Source: an uncultured Marinobacter sp. (lineage in GTDB: Bacteria > Pseudomonadota > Gammaproteobacteria > Pseudomonadales > Oleiphilaceae). From it: a stretch of DNA of 64,000 bases. The stretch's first letter is position 1. Each line of letters opens with the position of its first letter. The DNA is taken from NCBI RefSeq assembly GCF_946886895.1, contig NZ_CAMPJO010000001.1, forward strand, positions 372,001-436,000. Reading direction: 5' to 3'. The notes beneath the pieces were generated by a model. It searched no databases and was not told the origin of the DNA. It saw only the letters and a list, made by a program, of their open reading frames with translations. Below are positions 20,248-29,587 of this stretch, piece after piece. The position numbers and the translations under genes were made by a program.

Positions 20248-21348
20248 TCAGTCCAGGTCCCGGTACCAGTGCATGATGGCCGCTTCCCTCAGCATGGACT
20301 CCTGGTCACCGGTGGGCAACCAGTTTTCATGGCTGGCCGCCGCGTTCAGCAGAAAGTCCATCCAGCTCAGGTGGCTCCTGAGCACCCGCTTGTGACGATG
20401 GGGAACCATCGGGTTGAACAGGCCCTGTAATCGCAGCAACTGACGCGGGCGCTTGCGTATCCACCGCCAGGAACCCATTTCCAGGGTCAGGGGCAGGAAT
20501 ACGCCGGTATTATCCCGATTGATCTGTTTGTAAAAATGGTCCCATAGGTCGCCGTGGGTGAGGTAGTGACGGGACTGGGGTTCGAAACGATAGGCATGGT
20601 TGGGATAGGCCTGCTCCCAGGTCAGTTTCAACGCCATCACCGAGGCGATCCGACGCATCGGGCGCCGGCGGTAGGCGTAGGGGAACCAGATCTGGTCCTG
20701 CCAGCCAAATCCGGAATGGCAGTCCAGTGCCACGCTGAATGGCCGGCCAGGCAGCAGGCCTTCGATCACTGCGGCCAGGGCCTGGCTCTCCGGCTCCATG
20801 CCTTCGTCGGGTGTGCCGGTGTACCAGGGCAGACGTGCGGACAGTCGCTGGCCACCGAGCAGAAAGGCGCTGCGTTCCTGGGCGGCGATGGGAGCGTTGC
20901 GCATGAGGTCCACACCGTTGGGGTTGGAGCGCTGGTTGAGGAACATGCCCCCGGGGTTGACGATGGGCATCAGGGTAATGCGTACCTGTTGCAGCAACCC
21001 CTGCAATGTCTTGTCCCAGGCCAGACGGGCCAGCAAGGTCTTGAGCCAGGCGATGACCACCTGGGCCCCGATGCGTTCCAGGCCGTGGACACCACCCACC
21101 ATCAGCACCGCCGGCGCGTCTGGCCGGCAACTGCCAAGATCCACCCGGTAAACCGGTAACGCCAGCTCATCCAGCGTTATCCGGTCCACCACCGAGGTGG
21201 CGACTGCCTCCGGTGCCTCAGCCAGAATCCGCTCCAGGTCGACCAGCTCGGGCAGGAACGTTCTCAGCAAGTGCCGTTGCCGGCGGTCACGGCCCTCCTG
21301 CTCCCGGGGAATCGACGCGTGGGGCGTCAGTGCGCGTAGTTCGGTCAT
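20248..21348 (-). CDS. M14-family zinc carboxypeptidase
   Basis: A 366-residue cytoplasmic-looking peptidase. The zinc ligands fit M14: HxxE in GGVHGLERIG, the third ligand His in ALDCHSGFG, and the general-base Glu in LTLEMGSW. Substrate preference cannot be read. The ATG at 21348 has AGGAGAG upstream; the 28 extra in-frame codons before it are rejected. Its neighbour downstream is the alpha/beta hydrolase, one base away. Confidence 0.82.
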   Translation of the reverse strand: MTELRALTPHASIPREQEGRDRRQRHLLRTFLPELVDLERILAEAPEAVATSVVDRITLDELALPVYRVDLGSCRPDAPAVLMVGGVHGLERIGAQVVIAWLKTLLARLAWDKTLQGLLQQVRITLMPIVNPGGMFLNQRSNPNGVDLMRNAPIAAQERSAFLLGGQRLSARLPWYTGTPDEGMEPESQALAAVIEGLLPGRPFSVALDCHSGFGWQDQIWFPYAYRRRPMRRIASVMALKLTWEQAYPNHAYRFEPQSRHYLTHGDLWDHFYKQINRDNTGVFLPLTLEMGSWRWIRKRPRQLLRLQGLFNPMVPHRHKRVLRSHLSWMDFLLNAAASHENWLPTGDQESMLREAAIMHWYRDLD

Positions 21349-21459
21349 AATGCTCTCCTGCCCTGAATGGGCGGAGTCTAACGGACGATTGCTACAATCC
21401 GTTGACGCCGCCAGCGCCAGGCGACCTGTCATTGTTGAGGACAGATTTCTGTTACACCC

Positions 21460-21487
21460 TTGTAACTCGCTTCAGGATCGCTATCCT
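21460..21487 (+). promoter_or_regulatory. Promoter candidate for the betaine transporter operon
   Basis: TTGTAA (21460-21465), 16-base spacer, TATCCT (21482-21487) in the divergent gap of 302 bases before the solute-binding gene. Match is moderate and unsupported by other data. Confidence 0.3.
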
Positions 21488-21558
21488 TAAAGCTAGGTAG
21501 TAACCGAGACCCCGTGGTTTGTCATATCTTTGCAACGACGTGATCATTGCTCTGAAAC

Positions 21559-21574
21559 CGGTCAGTTCTGACCG
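21559..21574. promoter_or_regulatory. Operator-like inverted repeat upstream of the betaine transporter
   Basis: CGGTCAG-TT-CTGACCG, two perfect 7-base arms around a 2-base centre, 77 bases before the ATG of the solute-binding gene. Placement suits a transcription factor; which one is unknown. Confidence 0.4.
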
Positions 21575-21650
21575 CGACCTCATAGTGCCCAAACAAGTAG
21601 TGCCCGAAAGACTTTCCCAATACAACCAACCCTGAAAAGGAGAAGCGACC

Positions 21651-22619
21651 ATGCGAAAGCTCATGTCTGCCGCAATGCTCTGCGCGCTTTCCGTCCCCGC
21701 ATTGGCCCAGGCCGACTGCGGTGAAGTGTCCATCACCGAAATGAATTGGGCGTCCAATACCGTGGTCACCAATGTAGCCAAGTTCATCATGGAACAGGGC
21801 TATGGCTGCGAAGTCACCGTGGTACCATCCGACACCGTCCCGGCGGTCACCTCGGTGGCTGAGAATGGCGAGCCGGATATCGTAACGGAACTCTGGCTCA
21901 ACTCCGCCGGCGAAGCTTATCTGCAGTTGGAGGAACAGGGCAAAGTCGAGCGACTCGGCAAGGTTCTGGATCCGGGCGGCGTCGAAGGCTGGTGGATTCC
22001 GACCTATCTCGCCGAGGAACACCCGGAACTGACCACCATTGAGGGCGTCATGGCCAATCCGGAGCTGGTGGGTGGCCGGTTCAACAACTGCCCGAGTGGC
22101 TGGGGCTGCCGCGTGGTCAGCGATAATCTGATCCGAGCCCTGGACCTCGAATCTTCCGGCATCAAAGTGTTCAACCACGGCTCAGGGGAAACCCTGGCCT
22201 CCTCCATGGCGTCCGCGGTCCAGAACAAGGAACCCTGGTTCGGTTACTACTGGGGGCCCACGATACCACTCGGCAAGTACGACATGACCCGGGTCGATCT
22301 GGGTGAGTACAAGCCCGAGGTACACCAGCGTAACCAGACCCAGGAAGCCGAAAACCCGGGCGTCTCGGAGTTTCCGGCTGCCACGGTGTTGACGGCGGTC
22401 ACCACCGATTTCAAGGAACGCGAACCGGAGGTGGCGGAAATGCTCAGCAAGCTGACCTTCAAGACGGCCACCATGAGCTCAGTGCTGGCCTGGATGGACG
22501 CCAACAACGCTTCCGGTGAAGAAGCGGCAGTATATTTTCTGTCCAACAACAGCGACGAATGGTCAGACTGGCTGAACGATTCAGCCAAGCAGAAACTGTC
22601 CAGGATTCTTGAGCAGTAA
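21651..22619 (+). CDS. Glycine betaine/proline-type ABC transporter substrate-binding protein
   Basis: A 322-residue periplasmic OpuAC-family protein with a cleavable signal peptide (MRKLMSAAMLCALSVPALAQ, cut after AQA). Conserved Trp residues that cage quaternary ammonium groups are plausible at ELWLNSAGEA, GWWIPTYLAEEHPEL and FGYYWGP. A disulfide is likely between the Cys residues of NNCPSGWGC. It heads a three-gene operon with the permease and ATPase. Betaine, choline or proline is the probable ligand; the sequence does not separate them. Confidence 0.88.
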   Translation: MRKLMSAAMLCALSVPALAQADCGEVSITEMNWASNTVVTNVAKFIMEQGYGCEVTVVPSDTVPAVTSVAENGEPDIVTELWLNSAGEAYLQLEEQGKVERLGKVLDPGGVEGWWIPTYLAEEHPELTTIEGVMANPELVGGRFNNCPSGWGCRVVSDNLIRALDLESSGIKVFNHGSGETLASSMASAVQNKEPWFGYYWGPTIPLGKYDMTRVDLGEYKPEVHQRNQTQEAENPGVSEFPAATVLTAVTTDFKEREPEVAEMLSKLTFKTATMSSVLAWMDANNASGEEAAVYFLSNNSDEWSDWLNDSAKQKLSRILEQ

Positions 22620-22630
22620 TCGACCTGCCC

Positions 22631-22663
22631 GCCCGGAACATGGCCATCCGGCCGGTTCCGGGC
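22631..22663 (+). repeat. Intercistronic hairpin between the binding protein and permease genes
   Basis: GCCCGGAAC (22631-22639) and GTTCCGGGC (22655-22663) form a 9-bp stem with an inner GGCC pair. No T-run follows. Such hairpins after binding-protein genes often protect the upstream mRNA and raise the binding protein over the permease. Confidence 0.5.
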
Positions 22664-22719
22664 ACACCCTGCCCACAACCTGAACGGAATCGCGTACTCT
22701 CAGTAGAGGCTGAACGCTC

Positions 22720-23754
22720 ATGGCAACCTATGACCCCCTGTTTTCATCCCTCGGGCTAACCGAGTGGTGTTCAGAAGGGACCAGCAATGCCCCCATGTCC
22801 ATGGCGGATCTGTTGAACAAAACCAGTGGCGGCAAGGCCCAGGATGTATCGATCTGGGATCTGCCGTTTCCGTCCATGGACGCCCTGAACGAATCCTGTG
22901 CCGCCTTCCCCCAGTCCCGGGAACTTACCAAGGGTCTTGAGCAGGGCTTTCTGGCCATCAAGGATAACCTCAGCCTGGTGCTCGACCCGCTGACCCAGCC
23001 CCTGAGCTGGTTTCTGGACGGGGCGCTTTACGGCATGCTCAATACGCCCTGGTGGATCATTATTCCGCTGCTGCTCGCGGTGGTTTACCTGGTCACCAAA
23101 TCCTGGCGCCTGATGCTCTTTGTCGGGGGCAACATCCTGCTCCTGGCCTTTATCGATTACTACGAATACGCCATGCAAACCCTGGCCATCATTCTGGTGT
23201 GCGCGTTTCTCTGCGTTCTGGTGGGGGTTCCGATCGGCATCGCCATGTCCCGGAGCGACATGATGCAGCGCCTGACCATTCCGGTACTGGACATGCTGCA
23301 AACGCTGCCACCGTTCGTGTACCTGATCCCGCTGATTTTCCTGTTCAGTGTCACCGAATCCAAGCTTTACGGCATCGCCATCATCCTCTATGCCATCGTC
23401 CCCGTTATCCGGCTGACCAATCTCGGCATACGGCTGGTCGACAAGGACGTCATCGAGGCGGCGAACGCCTTCGGCATGACACCCCGGCAGAAGCTGTTCA
23501 AGGTTCAGATTCCGCTGGCCCTGCCCAACATCATGGCGGGGGTGAATCAGACCATCATGATGAGCCTGGCGATGGTGGTGATTGCCTCGCTGGTGTCTGC
23601 CCCCGGCCTGGGTGTGCTGGTGCTGCGCGGCATTCGCAATCTGGAGTTGGGTGTCGGCCTGGTCTCCGGCCTCGGTATCGTGATCCTCGCCGTCATTCTC
23701 GACCGGGTCACCAAGGCGTCACTGGCGCGCATCAATGCGTCCCAGAAGCAATAA
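22720..23754 (+). CDS. Glycine betaine/proline-type ABC transporter permease
   Basis: A 344-residue inner-membrane protein of the ProW type. An N-terminal extension of about 85 residues precedes membrane segments (for example TPWWIIIPLLLAVVYLVT and LMLFVGGNILLLAFI). The permease core has the EAA loop around EAANAFGMTPRQKLFKVQIP, which contacts the ATPase. It lies 100 bases after the binding-protein gene and 10 bases before the ATPase gene. Confidence 0.9.
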   Translation: MATYDPLFSSLGLTEWCSEGTSNAPMSMADLLNKTSGGKAQDVSIWDLPFPSMDALNESCAAFPQSRELTKGLEQGFLAIKDNLSLVLDPLTQPLSWFLDGALYGMLNTPWWIIIPLLLAVVYLVTKSWRLMLFVGGNILLLAFIDYYEYAMQTLAIILVCAFLCVLVGVPIGIAMSRSDMMQRLTIPVLDMLQTLPPFVYLIPLIFLFSVTESKLYGIAIILYAIVPVIRLTNLGIRLVDKDVIEAANAFGMTPRQKLFKVQIPLALPNIMAGVNQTIMMSLAMVVIASLVSAPGLGVLVLRGIRNLELGVGLVSGLGIVILAVILDRVTKASLARINASQKQ

Positions 23755-23764
23755 GGAGCGGCCC

Positions 23765-24808
23765 ATGGCAAACGACATCAAGATCTCCATCAAGAACCTG
23801 TACAAGATCTTCGGGCCAACGCCGGGCGAGGCCCTGGGGCACGTCAAGCGGGGCATGGGGAAAACCGAACTGCTGGACAAACAGAACCATGTGCTTGGTC
23901 TTCGGGACATCAACGTGGATATACGCGAAGGCGAAATCACGGTGATCATGGGGCTCTCCGGCTCCGGCAAGTCGACCCTGATCCGCCACCTGAACCGTCT
24001 GATCGAGCCCACCACCGGTGAAATCCGGGTGGATGGCGAGGATGTGCTCAGCTTTGCTGAAGAGCCGCTCCGGCAGCTCCGGCGTGAGCGTATGTCGATG
24101 GTGTTCCAGAAATTCGCCCTACTGCCCCACAAGACCGTGCTGGAGAATGCCGGTATGGCCATGGACATCCGGGGCTACAAAACCGAGGACTTCGAAAGTG
24201 AGGCTCGCAAGTGGCTGACGCGCGTGGGGCTGGAGGGCAACGAGAACCAGTACCCGCACCAGCTCTCCGGTGGCATGCAGCAACGGGTTGGCATCGCCCG
24301 GGCCCTGGTGTCCAACGCCCCGATCATGCTGATGGATGAAGCGTTTTCGGCCCTCGACCCGCTGATCCGCTCCGACATGCAGGACCTGCTGCTGGCGCTT
24401 CAGGCAGAGCTGCACAAAACCATCGTCTTTATCACCCACGACCTGGACGAAGCCCTGAAACTGGCCGACCACCTGGTTATCCTGAAAGACGGTGAAGTGG
24501 TGCAGCAAGGTGATCCGCAAACCATCCTGCTGGAGCCGAACGACCCCTACATCATCGACTTCATCAGCGACATCAACCGGGCCCGCGTGCTCCGGGTACG
24601 TTCGATCATGAAGCCCCCGTCGGACAGCGATACCGACTACGCCGGCGATGTATCGCCCAGGGACAACCTGGAATCGGTGCTCGTCAAATCCGGCGGTGAC
24701 ACCAGCCTGATTTTCCGGGTCGCCCAACGCGGTGAAACCGTGGGGTCACTCAACATGAAAGACCTGACCCTGGCGCTGGTTCCGACACCCGCCTCGGACG
24801 CCCGCTGA
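23765..24808 (+). CDS. Glycine betaine/proline-type ABC transporter ATP-binding protein
   Basis: A 347-residue ATPase of the ProV type. Walker A GLSGSGKSTL, Q-loop MVFQKFALLPHK, signature LSGGMQQRVGIARAL, Walker B IMLMDEAFSALDP and the switch His in FITHDLDEAL are all intact. The C-terminal part (about residues 270-347) is shorter than the two CBS domains of osmosensing OpuAA/ProV and has no clear CBS pair. The start is ATG 23765, not the in-frame codon 30 bases upstream. Confidence 0.91.
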   Translation: MANDIKISIKNLYKIFGPTPGEALGHVKRGMGKTELLDKQNHVLGLRDINVDIREGEITVIMGLSGSGKSTLIRHLNRLIEPTTGEIRVDGEDVLSFAEEPLRQLRRERMSMVFQKFALLPHKTVLENAGMAMDIRGYKTEDFESEARKWLTRVGLEGNENQYPHQLSGGMQQRVGIARALVSNAPIMLMDEAFSALDPLIRSDMQDLLLALQAELHKTIVFITHDLDEALKLADHLVILKDGEVVQQGDPQTILLEPNDPYIIDFISDINRARVLRVRSIMKPPSDSDTDYAGDVSPRDNLESVLVKSGGDTSLIFRVAQRGETVGSLNMKDLTLALVPTPASDAR

Positions 24809-24905
24809 GGCACCGAATCAGGCCCTGCGAGACCAATACAAACACCCGGGCATCGGCTATGATTAGAGAACGGGCCGTCGGGCACGGTCAATCGGTCTCT
24901 CAATC

Positions 24906-25742
24906 ATGTGTCGATACCTCCTGTTATTTCTGCTGGCACTGCTGGTGGCCTGCTCACCGGCGGAAGAGCCCGGGACGGTTGGCGTTGAACCCATCGGGGC
25001 CCCTGCCATGCCCCGGGCGTTGGCGCCGGCTTCCCATGGGCGCGTTATAACGCTCGCCGCAGATCCCTGGTGCCCACACAACTGCACGGCGGGCGCCGCT
25101 CTGGAAGGGTATATGGTGGATGTCGCCCGGGAGGTGTTTGGCGAGGCCGGGTACGAGGTTCGCTACATGAACGTCAGTTGGGCCCGAGCCCTTCAACTGG
25201 CGAGGGAAGGCGTCGTCGACGGTGTGGTGGGCGCGTTTGTTGGCGATGCGCCCGACTTCATATTCCCGGACGAACCCCTGGGCTACTCCCAGATCAATCT
25301 CTACACCCACCCCCAGAGCCAATGGCTCTATCGGGGCATTGACTCCCTGCGGGGTCAGACCCTGCTGGCCATCAATGGCTACTCCTATTCGCCGGAACTG
25401 GACGCTTACATTGACGCTCACCTGCAGAATCAGGAGCGTGTCTGGATACTGTCCGGGCCGGCGCCGCTGAACCGGGCCATCTACCTGCTCGACCAGCACC
25501 GGACAGACGTGTTTCCGGAGGACCGGTATGTGCTGGAGTGGGCCATCCGGCAACTTGATGACGTTGCCATGCCCCGAACCGCCGGTCGCCTCTTCGAGGC
25601 CCGGACCTACATTGCCTTTTCACCGGCCAATCCCGAATCGCCGGAGCTTGCCCGCCTGCTTTCCGAGGGCACCCGGACGCTGCGAACGTCCGGGCGCTTC
25701 AGCAATCTGCTGGCCAGTTACGGACTGACGGACGTTGACTGA
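24906..25742 (+). CDS. Solute-binding lipoprotein, extracellular family 3
   Basis: A 278-residue protein whose lipobox LLVAC lies after a short signal sequence, so Cys is lipidated. The mature part looks like a family 3 (amino-acid type) binding domain (RVITLAADPWCPHN near the start, GYMVDVAREVFGEAGY, ALQLAREGVVDGVVGAF). No permease gene is beside it, so it may be an orphan sensor or work with a transporter elsewhere. The last 25 bases overlap the end of the convergent META lipoprotein gene. Confidence 0.78.
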   Translation: MCRYLLLFLLALLVACSPAEEPGTVGVEPIGAPAMPRALAPASHGRVITLAADPWCPHNCTAGAALEGYMVDVAREVFGEAGYEVRYMNVSWARALQLAREGVVDGVVGAFVGDAPDFIFPDEPLGYSQINLYTHPQSQWLYRGIDSLRGQTLLAINGYSYSPELDAYIDAHLQNQERVWILSGPAPLNRAIYLLDQHRTDVFPEDRYVLEWAIRQLDDVAMPRTAGRLFEARTYIAFSPANPESPELARLLSEGTRTLRTSGRFSNLLASYGLTDVD

Positions 25743-26695
25743 ACGGCGGTGATCCGGGAGCCGTCGGGGGTCGCGAGGATCAATTCCCCACGCCGACCGA
25801 TAGCCGCCCGGCGAACCCGCGACATCAGGTCCAGGAATCGTGCTTCCTGCTGCATCAGGGCCGGCGCGCAGGCCATTCGGGTAGTCGCCAGCCGGTCGAG
25901 CGTCAGGCTCTCGCCCGAGAACCGATAGTGGCCGGAGTACCGGTTGCAGGAAGCACGGCCGGCGACCCGCTGGCTATCCAGAAATTCGATGGTGATCCGG
26001 GACCGATCAATGATGCCACTGCCAGCCAGGTCTTCCACGACCCACTCTGCGCCGCGAAACAGCCGCTGGGGGTTGCCACCACAACCGTTGAAGGTCTCGC
26101 CGTCAACCGTCAGACGGGCCTGGGCCGGGTACTGGATGCCGGACATGGAGTCTTCACACAGCTGCCTCGCGACCGTAAGCGTGATCACCCCGTCATCCTG
26201 TTCGGCCCGGAATTCGCGCCCGTGGCGATTGGCGGTGACCACCTCAACGGCCAGCCGCCGGGTGCCCTTTTCTTCGTAGGGCCGGGTCAGGAACAGCTCG
26301 TCGCCTTCAATGGTCGCGTGCCAGAATGGCTCATTGCCCCGGGCTTCGAACGGCATCGCCAATGCACCCGGCTGCAGGCACTCGGGGTAAGTCTGATCCC
26401 GAATCGAAAGCGTGGCCCGCTCACCCTTACTCCAGAACCAGGTGCTGTCGTCACCGGGGGCAACGTAGCGGGCACCGGAGGCGCTCGTTTCCGGTTTCAG
26501 TAACAGCCGCTTGCCCTGATAGTCGATGCCCAGCAAATCACTGCCCTCGACATCTCCTACCTCGATCGCCAACTGACCACAGGCGTACTGGCCGGCAACC
26601 GTGGGGCCGGACGGTGGCGGAGCGGTGGCACAGGCGGTGAACATAAGCGCCGTGGCGGTAACGACGGACAACAGACACACTCGTCGTGAGTACAT
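25718..26695 (-). CDS. Lipoprotein with COG3650-like and META domains
   Basis: A 325-residue lipoprotein (lipobox ending in FTAC at about residue 22). After a small domain (about 35-100), a region with ARGNEPFWHATIEGDEL (about 118-200) recalls COG3650-type lipoproteins. The C-terminal third (about 215-320, EWVVEDLAGSGIID to SCNRYSGHYRFSG) is a META/HslJ domain, seen in proteins tied to heat or novobiocin tolerance. Function of the combination is unknown. It overlaps the convergent binding-protein gene by 25 bases. Confidence 0.75.
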   Translation of the reverse strand: MYSRRVCLLSVVTATALMFTACATAPPPSGPTVAGQYACGQLAIEVGDVEGSDLLGIDYQGKRLLLKPETSASGARYVAPGDDSTWFWSKGERATLSIRDQTYPECLQPGALAMPFEARGNEPFWHATIEGDELFLTRPYEEKGTRRLAVEVVTANRHGREFRAEQDDGVITLTVARQLCEDSMSGIQYPAQARLTVDGETFNGCGGNPQRLFRGAEWVVEDLAGSGIIDRSRITIEFLDSQRVAGRASCNRYSGHYRFSGESLTLDRLATTRMACAPALMQQEARFLDLMSRVRRAAIGRRGELILATPDGSRITAVQSTSVSP

Positions 26696-26817
26696 AATCA
26701 GATCCCTTGCTTCAGTACGTAACCGGCGTCATTTTACGGGCCTGCGGGTATCGATGCCATCCTTCCTATCCGCGGCCCGGGCCATTATGCTTGGAACCAC
26801 CTTTCCGGAGACACCTC

Positions 26818-27555
26818 ATGGCCCTTAAACTCTATCAGTTCGCCATTTCCCATTATTGCGAAAAAGTCCGCTGGGCCCTCGATTACAAGGGCCTGCAATA
26901 CCAGACCATCAACCTGCTCCCCGGGCAGCACATCAAGACTGTCCGTTCACTCACCGGCGGCGACGCCTCCGTTCCGGTGCTGGTTCACGATGGCCACGGG
27001 GTCCAGGGTTCTTCGCGGATTCTGGATTACCTGGACGACACCTTCGCCGAGCGGCCACTGACGCTCTCCGAGCCGGAGCCCCGGGCCCAGGCCCTGGCCT
27101 GGGAGCAGCGGCTGGACACCGAAGCGGGCCCCGCCGTCCGCTGCTACGCCTACCATCATTTGCTGCAGCGCCCGAAGCTGGTCATCCCCATGCTCGCCGC
27201 CGGCACCCCGTTCTACAACCGGTTTCTGCTCAGCCTGGTGTTCAGCCGTGTTGAGGAGACCATGCGCAAGTGGATGAAGATCAACGAGAAAACCGCTGAA
27301 GGCTCACGCCACACCCTGGAAACCCTGCTGACCGATCTGGCCGAGGCCTATCGCCAGAATCCATTCCTGGCCGGTGACCGCTTTTCCCGGGCGGACCTCA
27401 CCGCCGCCGCTCTGTTTGCCCCCCTGTTCCAGCCACACCAGTACCCGGTGCCCTGGCCGGACACCCGCCGGATCCCCGGCGATATGGAGGCCTGGCTGGC
27501 ACAGTGGCAAACGGAAATCCAGGCGCTGGCCGGGCACTACCAGAGCCATCGGTAA
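26818..27555 (+). CDS. Glutathione S-transferase-like protein
   Basis: A 245-residue protein with a thioredoxin-fold N-terminus (KLYQFAISHYCEKVRWALDY, with Cys in the active-site position), cis-Pro loop ASVPVLVHDG and a helical C-terminal domain ending with FLAGDRFSRADLTAAALF. The SHYCEKVRW start is typical of a bacterial GST-N subgroup of unknown substrate. The ATG at 26818 has GGAG upstream. It is divergent from the META lipoprotein gene and precedes the sterol desaturase family gene. Confidence 0.84.
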   Translation: MALKLYQFAISHYCEKVRWALDYKGLQYQTINLLPGQHIKTVRSLTGGDASVPVLVHDGHGVQGSSRILDYLDDTFAERPLTLSEPEPRAQALAWEQRLDTEAGPAVRCYAYHHLLQRPKLVIPMLAAGTPFYNRFLLSLVFSRVEETMRKWMKINEKTAEGSRHTLETLLTDLAEAYRQNPFLAGDRFSRADLTAAALFAPLFQPHQYPVPWPDTRRIPGDMEAWLAQWQTEIQALAGHYQSHR

Positions 27556-27678
27556 CCGGTTCGGCGCCAGGCCGGAGTGGCGCAAACCGACAGGGCGGTT
27601 GGCGGGAAACGACAGTCGTAATCCCGCCCTGCCGTGTCAGACTATCCACTCCCTCACTTCCCGTCCGACAGGTGCGTC

Positions 27679-28656
27679 ATGGCTCTGACCGACATGTTCC
27701 TGGCCGTGCTTGAACACAGCGGTCTGCTCACCCTCTGGCAGGCCGTGGCGCCCTGGCTGGCCCTGGACGAACGACAACTGATTTTCCTTCTGGCCACGCC
27801 GGTGTTTATCGCCGTTGCGGTCTGGGAGTACCTCCGGATTCGCCACGACCCGGCACGAATGGATACCCGGGAAGCGCTCCGTAACTTTGTCCTTGGTGCC
27901 GGTTACCAGACTACCGAATTGCTGTTTGCCGGCGTGATTGCCTTTCCGGTTTACGCCCTGTGCTACCACTACCGGCTGTTTGATATCGAGCTGAGCTGGC
28001 TCACCGGGTTGCTGACCTTCCTGGGCGTCGACTTCTGCTTTTACTGGATGCACCGGGCAAGCCACCGGGTGCGCTGGTTCTGGGCCGCCCATGTGGTACA
28101 CCATTCCTCCGCCCGGATGAACTTTTCCACCGCCATGCGCCAGAACGCCACCAACATTTTCAATGGGGTCTGGGTGTTTTACCTGCCTCTGGCGCTGCTG
28201 GGGTTCAACCCGGTCTGGATTGGTGTCGCCTATGCCCTGTCACTGGTCTATCAGTTCTTTATCCATACCACCGTGGTGGGACGGCTGCCCGCCGTGATCG
28301 AACGGATATTCAATACCCCCAGCCACCACCGGGTTCACCACGGTCGCAACCCGGGTTACATTGATCGAAATTATGGCGGCACGCTGATTGTCTGGGACCG
28401 GTTGTTCGGTACTTTTGTGGATGAGCGGGCCGGTGATCCGCCGGAGTATGGCATTACCCGCCCGGTGCCATCGAACCGCCTGTTGGTGCTCTGGACCCAC
28501 GAATACGTGGACCTGTTCCGCGACATGGCCCGCCCGGGCGGATTATTGTCACGGCTCAGACACCTTTGGAAACCGCCGGAGTGGGAACGTCCGGCCCCTT
28601 CGGACTCAGGGACTCGCGATGCACGAACTGCCACTGACACTGACCACGACCGATAA
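27679..28656 (+). CDS. Sterol desaturase/fatty acid hydroxylase family protein
   Basis: A 325-residue integral membrane di-iron enzyme. The histidine clusters are present: HRASH (about residue 120), HVVHHS (about 135) and SHHRVHHG (about 210), with several membrane segments before and between them. The family inserts oxygen or double bonds into sterols or fatty acyl chains; the substrate is unknown. An upstream GTG at 27634 is in frame, but ATG 27679 gives a more usual N-terminus. The last 38 bases overlap the start of the next gene. Confidence 0.85.
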   Translation: MALTDMFLAVLEHSGLLTLWQAVAPWLALDERQLIFLLATPVFIAVAVWEYLRIRHDPARMDTREALRNFVLGAGYQTTELLFAGVIAFPVYALCYHYRLFDIELSWLTGLLTFLGVDFCFYWMHRASHRVRWFWAAHVVHHSSARMNFSTAMRQNATNIFNGVWVFYLPLALLGFNPVWIGVAYALSLVYQFFIHTTVVGRLPAVIERIFNTPSHHRVHHGRNPGYIDRNYGGTLIVWDRLFGTFVDERAGDPPEYGITRPVPSNRLLVLWTHEYVDLFRDMARPGGLLSRLRHLWKPPEWERPAPSDSGTRDARTATDTDHDR

Positions 28657-29569
28657 CCACACCATTGCCGGTACGGTATTTCAGCCCGAGCAGCCCCGGG
28701 CGGCCCTGGTGATTGCCCATGGCATGGCCGAACACGCGGCTCGCTACACCGGATTTGCCCGCTGGCTGGCCGGCCACGGCATCGCGGTGACCACGTATGA
28801 CCATCGGGGGCACGGCCGCCACTGCCCGCCCGACCTGCTCGGTCATTTCAGCGATAGCCGGGGCTGGAGCAAGGTAACAGACGATCTGCTCCGGGTGCTG
28901 CAGGCAACCCGGGCCCGGTTTCCCGGCGTACCGCTGATCCTGCTGGGGCACAGCATGGGGTCCTTCATTGCCCAGAGCTGCGCCCAGCGCCATGGCGAGG
29001 CCCTGGATGCCCTCATCCTGAGTGCCACCAACCGCATTCACCGGCCCCAGCTTCAGGCGTCCCGGGCGTTGATCGGCAGCATCCGGGCACTCTACGGCAA
29101 CCGTCACCGCAGCCCGACCATCGCGAAAATGACCTTTGGCAAGTTCAATAGCCTGTTTGGCCCCAACCGGACCGCCAGCGACTGGCTCAGCCGGGATACC
29201 CGCCAGGTGGACCGCTATCTGGCCGACCCGTTATGTGGCTTCGAATGCACCACCGGCCTGTGGCATGATTTTATCGGCGGCATGCTGGGCCTTGATCCCA
29301 CCCGATGGCGCAAGGACCTGCCGGTGCACCTGTTTGCCGGCACCCGGGATCCGGTCGGGGAAATGGGCCAGGGCATCCGCCGGCACTTCCGTACCATACG
29401 GGAGGCCGGCATACGCTCGGTGAGCATCCGACTGTTCGAGGGAGGCCGGCATGAAATGCTGAACGAGACCAACGCCGACGAAGTCTGGACCCACGTTCTG
29501 ACCTTGTGCACCCCGGGGACGGACCGGCATGATGGCCCTATCGGGCTGCCCCCGATGGAAACCCTCTGA
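28619..29569 (+). CDS. Alpha/beta hydrolase, monoacylglycerol-lipase type
   Basis: A 316-residue serine hydrolase with IAHGMAEHAARY (oxyanion-loop region), the nucleophile elbow LLGHSMGSF and the catalytic His in EGGRHEML. The AEHAARY motif is typical of monoglyceride lipase and lysophospholipase (PldB-like) enzymes. The start overlaps the desaturase gene by 38 bases in another frame, which suggests coupling and a joint lipid role. This last point is inference. Confidence 0.84.
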   Translation: MHELPLTLTTTDNHTIAGTVFQPEQPRAALVIAHGMAEHAARYTGFARWLAGHGIAVTTYDHRGHGRHCPPDLLGHFSDSRGWSKVTDDLLRVLQATRARFPGVPLILLGHSMGSFIAQSCAQRHGEALDALILSATNRIHRPQLQASRALIGSIRALYGNRHRSPTIAKMTFGKFNSLFGPNRTASDWLSRDTRQVDRYLADPLCGFECTTGLWHDFIGGMLGLDPTRWRKDLPVHLFAGTRDPVGEMGQGIRRHFRTIREAGIRSVSIRLFEGGRHEMLNETNADEVWTHVLTLCTPGTDRHDGPIGLPPMETL

Positions 29570-29587
29570 CATCCGGGAACCACTCCT

